Source: Bin55 sp964572845 (GTDB lineage Bacteria > Pseudomonadota > Gammaproteobacteria > Pseudomonadales > Azotimanducaceae). Taken from it: a DNA stretch of 64,000 bases. This document shows, piece by piece, positions 17,893 to 26,985 of the stretch. The notes beneath the pieces were generated by a model. That model saw nothing but the letters and a program-made list of their open reading frames with translations, made no database searches and was not told the origin of the DNA. Every line of letters begins with the position of its first letter. Position 1 is the stretch's first letter. Position numbers and translations under genes: made by a program. The DNA lies in the NCBI GenBank assembly GCA_964572845.1, contig CAZNFX010000001.1, positions 186,001-250,000 of the forward strand, given 5' to 3'.

Positions 17893-17920
17893 TTGAATCA
17901 AGGTAGCGATTCAGCATAAT
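17893..17920 (+). promoter_or_regulatory. Probable sigma70 promoter of tRNA-Gly
   Basis: TTGAAT (17893-17898) and CATAAT (17915-17920) are spaced by 16 bp and end 9 nt before the tRNA 5' base, which is a usual layout for a tRNA promoter. Confidence 0.5.
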
Positions 17921-17929
17921 AGAAGCAAT

Positions 17930-18004
<75 letters not shown>

Positions 18005-18007
18005 CTC

Positions 18008-19120
18008 CTACTTCAATTCGGCTATTTTTGCTGCCTGAATGCAATCGAAGTCGATGTCCGCACCCAGCCCGGGACGGTCGAAAGCATGAACCATTCCCTT
18101 TGCATCGATGTCGATTTCGCGGACCAATCCGTGCTTTTGCGCTGCGGCAGGTAGTAGAACCTCAAAGTACTCGCAATTGGGTATAGCCATGATCAAATGC
18201 AGATTAGCAACGTTGTTTAGAGAGTTCCCTCCGTGGTGCACCTCGTAGTTCATGTGGAATGACTCCGCTAGATGCGCGGTTTTGAGACAGGAGGTCAATC
18301 CTCCCTTGAGTGCAACGTCTCCACGCAGGTAGTCGGTCGCTTTTGACGTAACCCATGGACCGTACGAAGTCGGACCAGCGGCTGGAAACTCCGTTGCAAG
18401 TATGGGAATGCGAAGCTGCGACTTGAGCTTGACGTAGTTGTAGATGTCGTCTTCAACCAAGGGATCCTCATACCAATAGAAATCGAGCTCCTCTACTACC
18501 TTTCCGACGCGAAGAGCCTGAGGATAGTCGTAAGACCATGTCGAGTCCAGCATGATTCGGTATTCCTCGCCAACGGCATCCCTTACCGCGCGGCAAATTT
18601 TGGCGTCTAGTTCTGGAATACCTGGTGGGTGAATCTTGTATGCCCTCCATCCAGCTTCCTTTAGTCGCACAGCCTCGTCAGCGTATTCTTCAGGACTGTC
18701 CAGTACCGCCGAACTTGCATAAGCTGGCACTTCATCTCTAAACGAACCGATCAATCGATGAACTGGCACTCCCGCGGAGTTTCCTGCAAGGTCCCACAAT
18801 GCCACGTCCACCGCTCCAATGGGACGAATCAACGAACCACGGGTTCGACGCATCATGGTTTGCCACAACCGTTCGCGTGCCAACGGATCCTGTCCCATTA
18901 GCATGGGCTTGAGACCGTCAATCAAGACTTTCGCATCGCGCTCTCCCGAATCCAACGCAGACCCGAGGAACGAGTGGCCAGTCGCTCCATCGTCCGCAAC
19001 AATGCGCACCAAACCCATTGTCGTCGAGCGCGATCTAGAGCTTGCGACCGTTCGAGTGTATCGCGTAGGCGGGATGTCGGTCCATTTCCACAGAGTGACG
19101 GAAACGTCGACGATCTTCAT
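18008..19120 (-). CDS. Enolase-superfamily (mandelate racemase-like) enzyme
   Basis: The 370-residue protein has the MR/MLE layout: a capping domain (to about residue 125, with IGAVDVALWDLAG) and a barrel. Catalytic elements seen are the Lys of RAYKIH, metal ligands Asp in MLDSTW, Glu in YWYEDPL and Glu in ATEFP, the Asp of RGDVALKGGLT, and the His of YEVHHGGNSL. The His-Asp dyad is the acid-sugar dehydratase/racemase arrangement. These enzymes abstract a proton alpha to a carboxylate using Mg2+. The substrate is not evident; acid sugar dehydration is the likely activity. It ends 4 nt from the convergent tRNA-Gly. Confidence 0.88.
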   Translation of the reverse strand: MKIVDVSVTLWKWTDIPPTRYTRTVASSRSRSTTMGLVRIVADDGATGHSFLGSALDSGERDAKVLIDGLKPMLMGQDPLARERLWQTMMRRTRGSLIRPIGAVDVALWDLAGNSAGVPVHRLIGSFRDEVPAYASSAVLDSPEEYADEAVRLKEAGWRAYKIHPPGIPELDAKICRAVRDAVGEEYRIMLDSTWSYDYPQALRVGKVVEELDFYWYEDPLVEDDIYNYVKLKSQLRIPILATEFPAAGPTSYGPWVTSKATDYLRGDVALKGGLTSCLKTAHLAESFHMNYEVHHGGNSLNNVANLHLIMAIPNCEYFEVLLPAAAQKHGLVREIDIDAKGMVHAFDRPGLGADIDFDCIQAAKIAELK

Positions 19121-19177
19121 GTTTGTTCTCCTCTTATAGCTGGAGGGATACTCTTAGTTAGCCGATGCCGCATATCT

Positions 19178-20791
19178 TCAATCGAGAATTCCGTCTAGCA
19201 GCGACTTGCCAATCACCCTAACTGCTAGCGTTTCCTCCGCTCCTTCGAATATGGAGAGAACGCGAGCATCCACATAATGACGACTCACCGGCGTCTCTTC
19301 TGCATACCCCATGCCGCCATGCAGCTGAACAGCTTCTCGGGTTACCCATTCCGCGAATCGACAGGCCATCAATTTCACAAGACTTGCATCAACTTGACCT
19401 GCAGGAGTTTCCATGCGGCGTGCCACAACATAGGAGAGCTGACGCGTTGCCACGATATACATAGCCATGCGTCCAAGTTTGGAAAGCGATATAGGGAACT
19501 GAGCCAACGGTTGACCAAAAACGACGCGATTATTGCAGTGTGTTAACGCTTCTTCGTATGCTGCGTGCATGAGTCCAACCGCCCGTGCAGCGGTTTGGAG
19601 TCTTCCAGCAGAAAAACCTTGCATCGTGTAGTAGAAACCTCTATTTAGGCCTTGCTCTTCACCTACCAACGAAGAATGCGGCAATAGAAAATCATCGTAG
19701 AACATCTCGAAAGAGTGCATTCCTCGATATCCCAAAGTTCCAATTGATCTTCCTAATACAGTTCCACCGCCAGGAGACGAAAACTCAAACGAGTGGGAGT
19801 CTGTCGGCGTCTTTTCCACAACAAAGAGGGACAACCCGCGATGCGGAGGCATGGCATCACCATCGGTTCTGGCAAGCACAAGTATTAGCCCTGCTTTGCC
19901 TGCCAATGTGCACCATGTCTTACCTCCGTTCAACAGCCACCCGTTGTCCTGTGGAGTCGCTTTCAACGAAACGGAAGCAACATCGGAACCGGTATCTGGC
20001 TCTGTTACGGAAATCGCGCAAAGCAGTTTGCCTTCAGCAACTCCAGGTAGCCATCTGCGCTTTTGCTCTTCAGTGCCACCTTCGAGTAGCGCTCGGACCA
20101 AGATTTCCGGTCGCGTTATCAAGCTCCCAGCGGCTCCTAGTGATCCTCGAGACAATTCCTCAGTCATGACAACGGTCGCAAGCGTGCCGTCGTCCCCAGC
20201 CTCTTTAGTTCCTCCATAGTGGGCAGGCACAGATAGTCCAAAACAACCCATTTCTCCAATGACCCTTACTAATTCGTCAGGAACGGTCAAATTGTTCAGG
20301 TGAATTCGTTGTGCAAGTGGCGCCACATGAGCGTCGGTCATGCGTTTCATGGATTCCCGCAGTACCTGCAGCTCCTGATTCAAGAGATCTGGGAAAGAAT
20401 GCATGCCATGTTTCAGCAGCAACTGTCCCACTTTCAACTGCGATCGCGGAGAAAGCGACTCATCGACAAACTTCTGGGCCTTGTCCGACAAAGTCAACCG
20501 CAATTCCGGTAGAAGTGTCGATAGCGAATGGTACTGCTCGTTGACAGCATGCGCCAAAAACCACTGGACTAAGCCGTCGACAAGCTCGAAGGTGGACGAA
20601 TCTAGTTGCTCCCGACAACCTACTCTGTAGGAGATCAGTGCTTCGCTTGCCCTTAAGTAGGAATAACCAAACGCGAGTGAATACAGCTCCAACTGGACAG
20701 CGTCTGGCTCGAGGCCACGGGACCGAACATGCTCCGTCCCAGCTCTTAGATTCCTCCAACCTTCGTCGAGAATTCGCTGGAGAGATGCCAT
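19178..20791 (-). CDS. Acyl-CoA dehydrogenase, methylsuccinyl-CoA dehydrogenase-like
   Basis: At 537 residues this is far longer than an ordinary acyl-CoA dehydrogenase (about 380). An N-terminal helical extension of about 150 residues and the core resemble (2S)-methylsuccinyl-CoA dehydrogenase of the ethylmalonyl-CoA pathway. Matching stretches are VVMTEELSRGSLGAAGSLI, AISVTEPDTGSDVASV, LGYRGMHSFEMFYDD, GRLQTAARAVGLM and LHGGMGYAEETPVSR. The catalytic Glu is in LSIFEGAEET. The enzyme is an FAD flavoprotein passing electrons to ETF. No ethylmalonyl-CoA mutase or crotonyl-CoA reductase is in the window, so the pathway is not established here. Divergent from the CoA-transferase at 20973. Confidence 0.85.
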   Translation of the reverse strand: MASLQRILDEGWRNLRAGTEHVRSRGLEPDAVQLELYSLAFGYSYLRASEALISYRVGCREQLDSSTFELVDGLVQWFLAHAVNEQYHSLSTLLPELRLTLSDKAQKFVDESLSPRSQLKVGQLLLKHGMHSFPDLLNQELQVLRESMKRMTDAHVAPLAQRIHLNNLTVPDELVRVIGEMGCFGLSVPAHYGGTKEAGDDGTLATVVMTEELSRGSLGAAGSLITRPEILVRALLEGGTEEQKRRWLPGVAEGKLLCAISVTEPDTGSDVASVSLKATPQDNGWLLNGGKTWCTLAGKAGLILVLARTDGDAMPPHRGLSLFVVEKTPTDSHSFEFSSPGGGTVLGRSIGTLGYRGMHSFEMFYDDFLLPHSSLVGEEQGLNRGFYYTMQGFSAGRLQTAARAVGLMHAAYEEALTHCNNRVVFGQPLAQFPISLSKLGRMAMYIVATRQLSYVVARRMETPAGQVDASLVKLMACRFAEWVTREAVQLHGGMGYAEETPVSRHYVDARVLSIFEGAEETLAVRVIGKSLLDGILD

Positions 20792-20972
20792 AGGTTCCCA
20801 ATGGTACTCGAACCACTTTGGCAGCAGCCGAATCTACCGTCCAAGTACCATTGACAAATGTCTCCAGCACGAGGAAATCATGCATGTGCAACGTAGGTCA
20901 CACGCAAATCAAGCATGATTCGTGCCTCCGAGGAGGCTTGCGTAGGCTACTCAATTAAGGAAGCGCTGATCT

Positions 20973-22154
20973 ATGTCAGTTTTGAACGGATACAGAGTCT
21001 TGGACTTTGGTCGGTACATTGCCGGACCCTACTGTGCGGCACTGCTGGGCGACTTGGGCGCAGAGGTCATCCGAATTGAAAAGGTCGATGGGAGCGAGGA
21101 TCGATTTACCGCTCCAATCTCCGAAGCTGGTACAGGTTCTGGATTTCTCCAACTGAACCGTAACAAGCTGGGATTCACTCTTAACCCTAGGAAACCAGGC
21201 GGACAAGAAATCCTACAACGCCTTGTTCAAACCGCAGATATAGTTGTTGCAAACCTGCCACCAGACACACTGAAGTCCATGGGGCTAGACTACGAAACTC
21301 TTCAATCGATCAAGCAGGACATCATTCTTACTACCACCACTGCGTTTGGCGCAAAAGGTCCCTATGCCAAACGAGTGGGTTTTGATGGCGTAGCACAGGC
21401 AATGTCCGGAAATATGCACCTGACCGGGTACGCCGATGAGCCAATGAAGAACTATGTGCCCTATGTTGATTTCACAACAGCTTGCTTGAATGCACTGGGT
21501 ACTGTAGCTGCTGTCTTGCACAGAACGCAAACTGGTGAGGGTCAGCATGTTCAGGGCTGTTTGCTAGCATCTGCATTGACTGTAATCGGCGGTACGTTGA
21601 TCGAGCAAGCCGCACTGAATATCAATCGCACCGCCACGGGAAACCGTGGGCAATCAGCGGCTCCCGCTGATGTCTACAAGACGAAAGATGGGTGGATTTT
21701 GGTTCAGTGTGTTGGTAATCCCTTGTTTGAACGATGGGCCAAACTCATGGGTGAGGAAAAGTGGCTTAGGGACCCCAGATTTTCCAGCGACCAACTTCGT
21801 GGCGACAACGCCAAACTTATTAGTGAGCGCATGGGGGAGTGGACCCAACAGCACACAACTGACGAGGCCGTTGCAAGACTTGAAGCGGCCAGAATTCCCT
21901 GCGGCGAAGTGCTTACGCCCCATCAAGCTTTACAAAATGAGCAGGTATTGGCAATGAATTTCTGCAGCGAACTAGCCTACCCCGACATTCCACAGACTGT
22001 GCCTGTTCCACGCATGCCGACGGAGTTTTCCTCGATCGCCAACCACATCCGCAAACGTGCACCAACCTTGGGCGAGCATACGGAGCAGATCCTGCAATCC
22101 CTTGATTACACACCAAAGCAAATCGAAGAGCTAAGGACTCTACGTGTCGTATGA
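20973..22154 (+). CDS. CaiB/BaiF family III CoA-transferase
   Basis: Single-domain family III CoA-transferase of 393 residues. It has the N-terminal GYRVLDFGRYIAGPYCAALLGDLGAEVIRIE, the GFDGVAQAMSGNMHLTG region, and the expected catalytic Asp in PYVDFTTAC. It would exchange CoA between two carboxylic acids. It overlaps hemF by 4 nt (ATGA), so the two are translationally coupled although their functions are unrelated as far as is known. The transcript points away from the acyl-CoA dehydrogenase and the two may share a regulatory region at 20792-20972. Confidence 0.92.
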   Translation: MSVLNGYRVLDFGRYIAGPYCAALLGDLGAEVIRIEKVDGSEDRFTAPISEAGTGSGFLQLNRNKLGFTLNPRKPGGQEILQRLVQTADIVVANLPPDTLKSMGLDYETLQSIKQDIILTTTTAFGAKGPYAKRVGFDGVAQAMSGNMHLTGYADEPMKNYVPYVDFTTACLNALGTVAAVLHRTQTGEGQHVQGCLLASALTVIGGTLIEQAALNINRTATGNRGQSAAPADVYKTKDGWILVQCVGNPLFERWAKLMGEEKWLRDPRFSSDQLRGDNAKLISERMGEWTQQHTTDEAVARLEAARIPCGEVLTPHQALQNEQVLAMNFCSELAYPDIPQTVPVPRMPTEFSSIANHIRKRAPTLGEHTEQILQSLDYTPKQIEELRTLRVV

Positions 22155-23083
22155 GCCAACCCGACATTGAAGCTGTTCGTGACCACCTTCAACAGTTTCA
22201 GTCGCAGTTGGTGGCGAGATTGGAAATGTTGGATGGAGGCGGGAGGTTTTCAAACGAACGAATAGACACGCCCAACAAGGGGTACACGCAACCATGCGTA
22301 CTCGAGGGTGGCGCCTTGTTGGAAAAAGCTGCCGTGCATTTCACGTACAGTCTGGGAAATGCGTTGCCTGCGGCTGCTACAGAGCGAAATCCAGACCTCG
22401 CGGGAAAGTCCTTTCGTGCGACCGCTCTTTCAGTAATCATCCATCCTTGGAATCCCCACATTCCTACAACACACATGAACTTGCGCATGTTTCTTGTCAA
22501 TGCGCAACCGAAGGTTTGGTACTTTGGCGGCGGATTCGATCTGACTCCCTACTTGCCCTACGTCCAGGACATCAAGACGTGGCACGAGCATGCACGACGC
22601 GCCTGCACGTCAGAGTCCCAATACGAAACGCTCAAGAAACAATGTGACGATTACTTCTTCCTGCCTCATCGCAATGAGACCCGCGGAGTGGGGGGTCTGT
22701 TTTTCGATGACTACGTCGGCCAAGGATTCGACGAGAGCTTTGAGTTTGTCAGAAATGTTGGCAACAAATTCGCACTAGCCTACGAAACCATTCTCAAGCG
22801 TCGCTGCGACCATGAATGGACGGAGGAGCAGGAGGAATGGATGCTTATTCGAAGAGGCCGATATGCGGAGTTCAATCTTGCTATAGATCGTGGCACCAAG
22901 TACGGCCTGCAAAGTGGACGAAGAGTTGAGTCGGTGTTAGCGTCCCTGCCGCCCAGAGCCAAGTGGAGGTATCAATTCAAGCCCCCACCATCATCTCCGC
23001 AGTCTCAGCTAGCACGATACTTGCAGCCTGGAATCGAGTGGCTTAGCATTGTGGATAACTCGGTGGATTCCGAATGTGAATAG
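22151..23083 (+). CDS. hemF: Oxygen-dependent coproporphyrinogen III oxidase
   Basis: HemF oxidatively decarboxylates coproporphyrinogen III to protoporphyrinogen IX using O2, in the cytoplasm, as a late step of haem synthesis. The 310-residue sequence has the family blocks THMNLRMFLV, VWYFGGGFDLTPYLPY, RGVGGLFFDDY and RRGRYAEFNLAIDRGTKYGL. Length is normal. It starts inside the stop of the upstream CoA-transferase gene. Its presence implies aerobic haem synthesis. Confidence 0.97.
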   Translation: MSQPDIEAVRDHLQQFQSQLVARLEMLDGGGRFSNERIDTPNKGYTQPCVLEGGALLEKAAVHFTYSLGNALPAAATERNPDLAGKSFRATALSVIIHPWNPHIPTTHMNLRMFLVNAQPKVWYFGGGFDLTPYLPYVQDIKTWHEHARRACTSESQYETLKKQCDDYFFLPHRNETRGVGGLFFDDYVGQGFDESFEFVRNVGNKFALAYETILKRRCDHEWTEEQEEWMLIRRGRYAEFNLAIDRGTKYGLQSGRRVESVLASLPPRAKWRYQFKPPPSSPQSQLARYLQPGIEWLSIVDNSVDSECE

Positions 23084-23536
23084 TGCCCAAGAATTGTTGT
23101 CAACTTACCTGCAACAAAGATGTAATGAAAAAAATAATACGTATCATATATTTATTTGTGTTTCTTAGTTTAATTCCTAATTTGGCGACTTGTTAACACC
23201 AGCGGTTCACATAACTTGGGTGTGAATAACTCTTACAGATTCCTGATTCTGAGCATGCAGTTGTCTCTATGTCATGCTGCGACTATGCGCACTGACGAGA
23301 CCACTGACCCATAGCAAGCTACGACTCTCTACAGGTATGCCTGCGTAAATTTCAGCAGCCAAGAGTACACGCCGAACGACGAACAAACGACATGCTAGCT
23401 GCCCTGCAAGGGTACAGTTCGTCTAATTCGCCTCCACGACACGCGTCAAATGTGGGACGTACCAAATTGATTGCTAATACCTACGAATTCACAGGACTTT
23501 CGATTACACTATACGCGCCTTTGTGGTAAGTCATAG
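23084..23536. other. Intergenic region with an AT-rich patch
   Basis: About 450 bp without a convincing gene. Positions 23120-23185 are much more AT-rich than the surroundings and hold a 23-codon frame listed separately. No repeat, RNA gene or terminator was recognised. Confidence 0.5.
23125..23196 (+). CDS. Candidate 23-residue hydrophobic peptide
   Basis: Frame starting ATG-AAA-AAA with translation MKKIIRIIYLFVFLSLIP and a terminal cysteine three residues later. It looks like a bare signal peptide: Lys/Arg n-region and hydrophobic core, but no mature part. Only a weak AAAGA ribosome site precedes it. It could be a small membrane peptide, a leader remnant of a lost gene, or chance in AT-rich DNA. 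Confidence 0.25.
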   Translation: MKKIIRIIYLFVFLSLIPNLATC

Positions 23537-23959
23537 GTGGATTTGATCGTGAGAATGCGTAGAAGCAGGCACGCACACACCGAAGAGAAAATCAATCTGA
23601 CACCGATGCTTGACGTTGTGTTCATCATGTTGATTTTCTTCATCGTGACAGCAACATTCGTCAAGGAAATTGGACTCGATCTCAACCAGCCTGAGGACGA
23701 TCAGCCCCCAAAAACCACAAATCCGGACAAGCAATCCATCGTTGTAAAGATCACCAGTCGCGATCGAATCATCATTGGCAAACGCAATGTTGATAAGGAC
23801 TCGATTCGTGCCAACATCGAACGGTTGCACGCAGAAGACCCAGAGGCTCCCGTAATCATCAATCCGCACCCAGATTCCACTTCTGAGATATTCGTTGCGG
23901 TTTGGGATGCGGCAAAGCTAGCCGGTGTTCAGAAGGTTCAGCTAGCCAGTCAACATTAG
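23537..23959 (+). CDS. ExbD/TolR-family biopolymer transport protein
   Basis: ExbD/TolR subunits form, with ExbB/TolQ, a proton-driven motor that energises TonB-dependent uptake or outer-membrane upkeep. The 140-residue protein has a short basic N-terminus, one TM helix carrying the essential Asp (NLTPMLDVVFIMLIFFIVTATF) and a periplasmic domain. The frame opens at a GTG at 23537; an ATG at 23555 giving MRRSRHAHTEEK is equally plausible. It is unusual in standing alone: no exbB or tonB lies next to it. A TonB-dependent receptor gene is present 36 kb away. Confidence 0.88.
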   Translation: MDLIVRMRRSRHAHTEEKINLTPMLDVVFIMLIFFIVTATFVKEIGLDLNQPEDDQPPKTTNPDKQSIVVKITSRDRIIIGKRNVDKDSIRANIERLHAEDPEAPVIINPHPDSTSEIFVAVWDAAKLAGVQKVQLASQH

Positions 23960-24061
23960 CAAGTCTGTTGTGGGGAAGTACAGGCCCTGCAATTTGGTTA
24001 GACAGACAAAGCTCGACAGGACTCGACCATCCCTTGCCTTTTCCGCGGATAGACTGTCGTT

Positions 24062-25300
24062 CTAGCCAAAAGCTGACACCAACCCCACAATCGATCCTGT
24101 AAGGAAGGCGACTAGAGTTCCCGAAAGCAGCGTTCTTGGAGCCAACGCGAGCAGATCCTCTCGACGTTCAGGAACGATAGCACTTACGCCTCCTACCAGT
24201 ATTCCTACGCTGCCGAGGTTGGTGAAGCCGCAAAGCGAGTACGTGAGAATCAGATTCGTTCTTGCTTCCATATCCAACCCCAGTTGACCCAATTGTTGAT
24301 ACGCGACCAGCTCGTTTATGATCAATTTGATCCCCATCAACTGACCAGCTGATGTGGCGTCTGCCCACGGTACGCCCATGCACCAAGCAAACGGTTGAAA
24401 GAACCAACCCGCCATTCGTTCCAATGAAAGTGGTGCATCGCCAACGGGTACGAGAGCGATCATGTGATTGATCAACGCAACGAGGCTTATTAGCACAATT
24501 AGCATTGCGACAATGTTGATCACAATGCGTCCGCCATCAAAGGTTCCGCGAGTGATCGCATCAAATGCGCTCTGGTAGCCGAATGCGTCTTCCACATCAC
24601 CAGAGTCCGTAACAGTGTCATCGGGAATCATGATTCTCGCAACCAGAATTCCTCCAAGAACGTTCAGCAGCGAGGCCGTAACAATGTGTCCAAGTGCATC
24701 TTGGACAACTGCGCCAATGATCGTCACATATATCACCATGATCGAGCCGGCAACGGTCGACATTCCACATGTGATCACAACGAAGAACTCTGAGCGAGTG
24801 ATGCTTCTTAGATGGGCCCGAATGACCATGGGGGACTCGACCATTCCGACAAAGACGCTAGCTGCAGCGGCACAACCGACGGCACCCCCAATCCTTAGAG
24901 TACGCTGCAGTAGCCATGCGAACCCCTTGATGATCAAGGGGAGAACACGCCAATACCACAACAGCGCGACAAGTACTGCAAACACAAGGATTTGCGGCAG
25001 CAGCTGAAATGCAAATATGAACGGAGCCCTGTCTGCAGTCAACGCAAATGGAAGCTCGCCGCCGCCAAGGTAATCGAATACGAACGATGTCCCTTCGCGC
25101 GTAGCCTGAGCTATCGCACCGACTACTACGTTCAGCGAAGCCAATCCTTCACTTACAACCGGCACCCGCAGCAAAATGGCAGCTAGAGCAATTTGCACGC
25201 CAAGCGTGATCAATATGGGTATGTACCGCACATTCCGCCTCTTCTCGCTCACCGCCCATGCCACGAGAAGGACTACAAGTATTCCAATTGCGCCGTGCAT
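24062..25300 (-). CDS. Concentrative nucleoside transporter (NupC/CNT family)
   Basis: CNT family symporter of 412 residues that imports nucleosides with H+ or Na+. Ten or so hydrophobic segments are visible. Family blocks include VGMVESPMVIRAHLRSITRSEFFVVITCGMST (seen in two parts around 165-195), the cytoplasmic GTFDGGRIVINIVAMLIV, and near the end LMGIKLIINELVAYQQL and YSLCGFTNLGSVGI. AGGA lies 6 nt before the ATG. It is divergent from a PfkB-type kinase only about 50 bp away, which suggests uptake and phosphorylation of nucleosides. Confidence 0.94.
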   Translation of the reverse strand: MHGAIGILVVLLVAWAVSEKRRNVRYIPILITLGVQIALAAILLRVPVVSEGLASLNVVVGAIAQATREGTSFVFDYLGGGELPFALTADRAPFIFAFQLLPQILVFAVLVALLWYWRVLPLIIKGFAWLLQRTLRIGGAVGCAAAASVFVGMVESPMVIRAHLRSITRSEFFVVITCGMSTVAGSIMVIYVTIIGAVVQDALGHIVTASLLNVLGGILVARIMIPDDTVTDSGDVEDAFGYQSAFDAITRGTFDGGRIVINIVAMLIVLISLVALINHMIALVPVGDAPLSLERMAGWFFQPFAWCMGVPWADATSAGQLMGIKLIINELVAYQQLGQLGLDMEARTNLILTYSLCGFTNLGSVGILVGGVSAIVPERREDLLALAPRTLLSGTLVAFLTGSIVGLVSAFG

Positions 25301-25347
25301 CGTTCCTGCCCAACTGCATTAAAGTATTGAGTGTACTAGTAGGGGAA

Positions 25348-26311
25348 ATGAAGAATCGCCAGCGTCCTCATTACGGGAACTCTCGCAATTGACTATATTG
25401 CGCAGTATCCGAGTACATTTGCGCGACTGCCTGAACACATTGGCATCAACGTGTCCACGCGTGTTGACGAATTGGAAAGACAATTCGGTGGTTGTGCGAT
25501 GAACATTGCTTACAGTCTGAGCCAGCTCGGACACCGTGCGATTCCCTTTGTCATGAGTGGAATGCCCCTTGATTCCGCATACAAGTCTCACATTCGTGCA
25601 ACAGGGATAGATCCTACAGGAATCGTCGAGCTGGAGCATTGGGCACATTCGTCGCATGCGTTCATTTTCACGGACCGTGACGGCAATCAGTTCACAGCTT
25701 TCTATTCGGGTCCCGCTGCAACCGACGATTACTGTGAGAGATTCGAGGAGTTTCTGAATGGAGTCGGTGACCAGATTGATCTTGCAATACTTGCTCCGGA
25801 CATTGCACCCAACATGATTGGAGCGGCTTCCTTGCTTCGCACAAAGCAAATTCCATTTCTGTGCGACCCTGGTCAACAGATTTCTGACTTCACAAATGAC
25901 GAGTGTGAAGAGTTGGTGCAACTATGTCGCATCTTGATTGGAAATTTCTACGAGATCGAGCGAATACGATCCGCCGTTCCGAACGTCAATTCAATTCTTG
26001 ACGGTCTCATCGTTACCAACGGAGCCAAGGAGATTGCTTGGCGAATGGGAAACGAATCGGGATTCGAGCCAGCCGTGTCGGCCACTGTCAAAAACGACCC
26101 GACTGGGTGCGGCGATGCGTTTCGAGCAGGATTTGCCCACGCCTGGATGTTCAATGCACCTTGGCAGGATGCCGTCCGAAGCGGAGCCGTAGTTGCGACA
26201 ATGAACATGGCATGTCGGGGTTCGCAGTCGCACGATCTGTCGACGTTTGGAGAAGTCTTCCAGCGAGAATGGGGATACTTCCCCTCTTGGCAGCCCAATG
26301 GGACTGATTGA
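25348..26311 (+). CDS. PfkB-family sugar/nucleoside kinase with a frameshifted 5' end
   Basis: PfkB enzymes phosphorylate sugars or nucleosides; adenosine kinase-like activity is plausible next to a nucleoside transporter. The open frame from a GTG at 25451 begins late. In that frame the upstream sequence already encodes the true family N-terminus (SVLITGTLAIDYIAQYPSTF), but runs back to a TGA at 25349 with no ATG, GTG or TTG. An ATG at 25348, preceded by AGGGG, is one base out of frame. Removing one A from the AAGAATC run (25351-25357) would join it as M-K-I-A-S-V. Later motifs are intact: QFGGCAMNIAYSL and the anion-hole/base motif DPTGCGDAFRAGF. Either real damage or a base-call error. Confidence 0.75.
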
Positions 26312-26932
26312 ATGAATCCTCCATTTGTAATTGTCGTCAATGGTGCTTCATGTGCCGGCAAGACCACATTGGCCAAAGCAATTCAGGACTGTTCCCCCGA
26401 TCCCTGCTTGATCGTTTCGCTGGACCAATTTCGCGACAGTCTTCCAGATCGTTACCGCGGAATGAATTCACCAACGGGATCTCCCGGATCTGAGGGATTG
26501 AACATCGTCCCGACTAATCTGAGCAACTTTAGAGCTACAGAGATACGATTTGGAGAATACGGTCTCGCAGTGCTGCGGGGAATGCGGCGCGCGGTGGCTA
26601 GTCTGGCACTTGAGGGATTGAATGTAGTAGTTGATGACCTGCTGATCCATCCAGACCATCGAGATGGATATTTGGAAACACTCAAGGAATTCAGGACTAT
26701 ATTTGTCGGTGTTTACTGCAGCCTCCATGAAATGGAACGACGAGAAGCTGCCCGAGAGGGTCGATTTCCTGGTACGGCACAGTCCACTTTGCTAAAAGTA
26801 CACTCGCGCATGGAATACGACGTAAGAGTTGATACGAGCCGTGCGTCTCCACGCGAGCTTGCCAAAACAGTCTTGGAGGTCCTCAATCAACCGAAATTTC
26901 CGCGAGCAATTGATTCCATGGCACGCAAGTAG
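26312..26932 (+). CDS. Chloramphenicol phosphotransferase-like P-loop kinase
   Basis: P-loop protein of 206 residues related to chloramphenicol 3-O-phosphotransferase (CPT family). It has Walker A GASCAGKTTLA (11-21), an Asp pair in VVVDDLLIH, and the family-like REAAREGRFPGTAQ segment. CPT proteins are small-molecule kinases, and most homologues outside antibiotic producers are of unknown substrate. The ATG directly abuts the TGA of the PfkB gene, so the two are coupled and may act on related metabolites. A resistance role is not implied by sequence alone. Confidence 0.8.
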   Translation: MNPPFVIVVNGASCAGKTTLAKAIQDCSPDPCLIVSLDQFRDSLPDRYRGMNSPTGSPGSEGLNIVPTNLSNFRATEIRFGEYGLAVLRGMRRAVASLALEGLNVVVDDLLIHPDHRDGYLETLKEFRTIFVGVYCSLHEMERREAAREGRFPGTAQSTLLKVHSRMEYDVRVDTSRASPRELAKTVLEVLNQPKFPRAIDSMARK

Positions 26933-26985
26933 CCACCTGAATGCTTTGTCGATTGCCTTCGCCCACTTAAGGAACTTCCGAGAGT

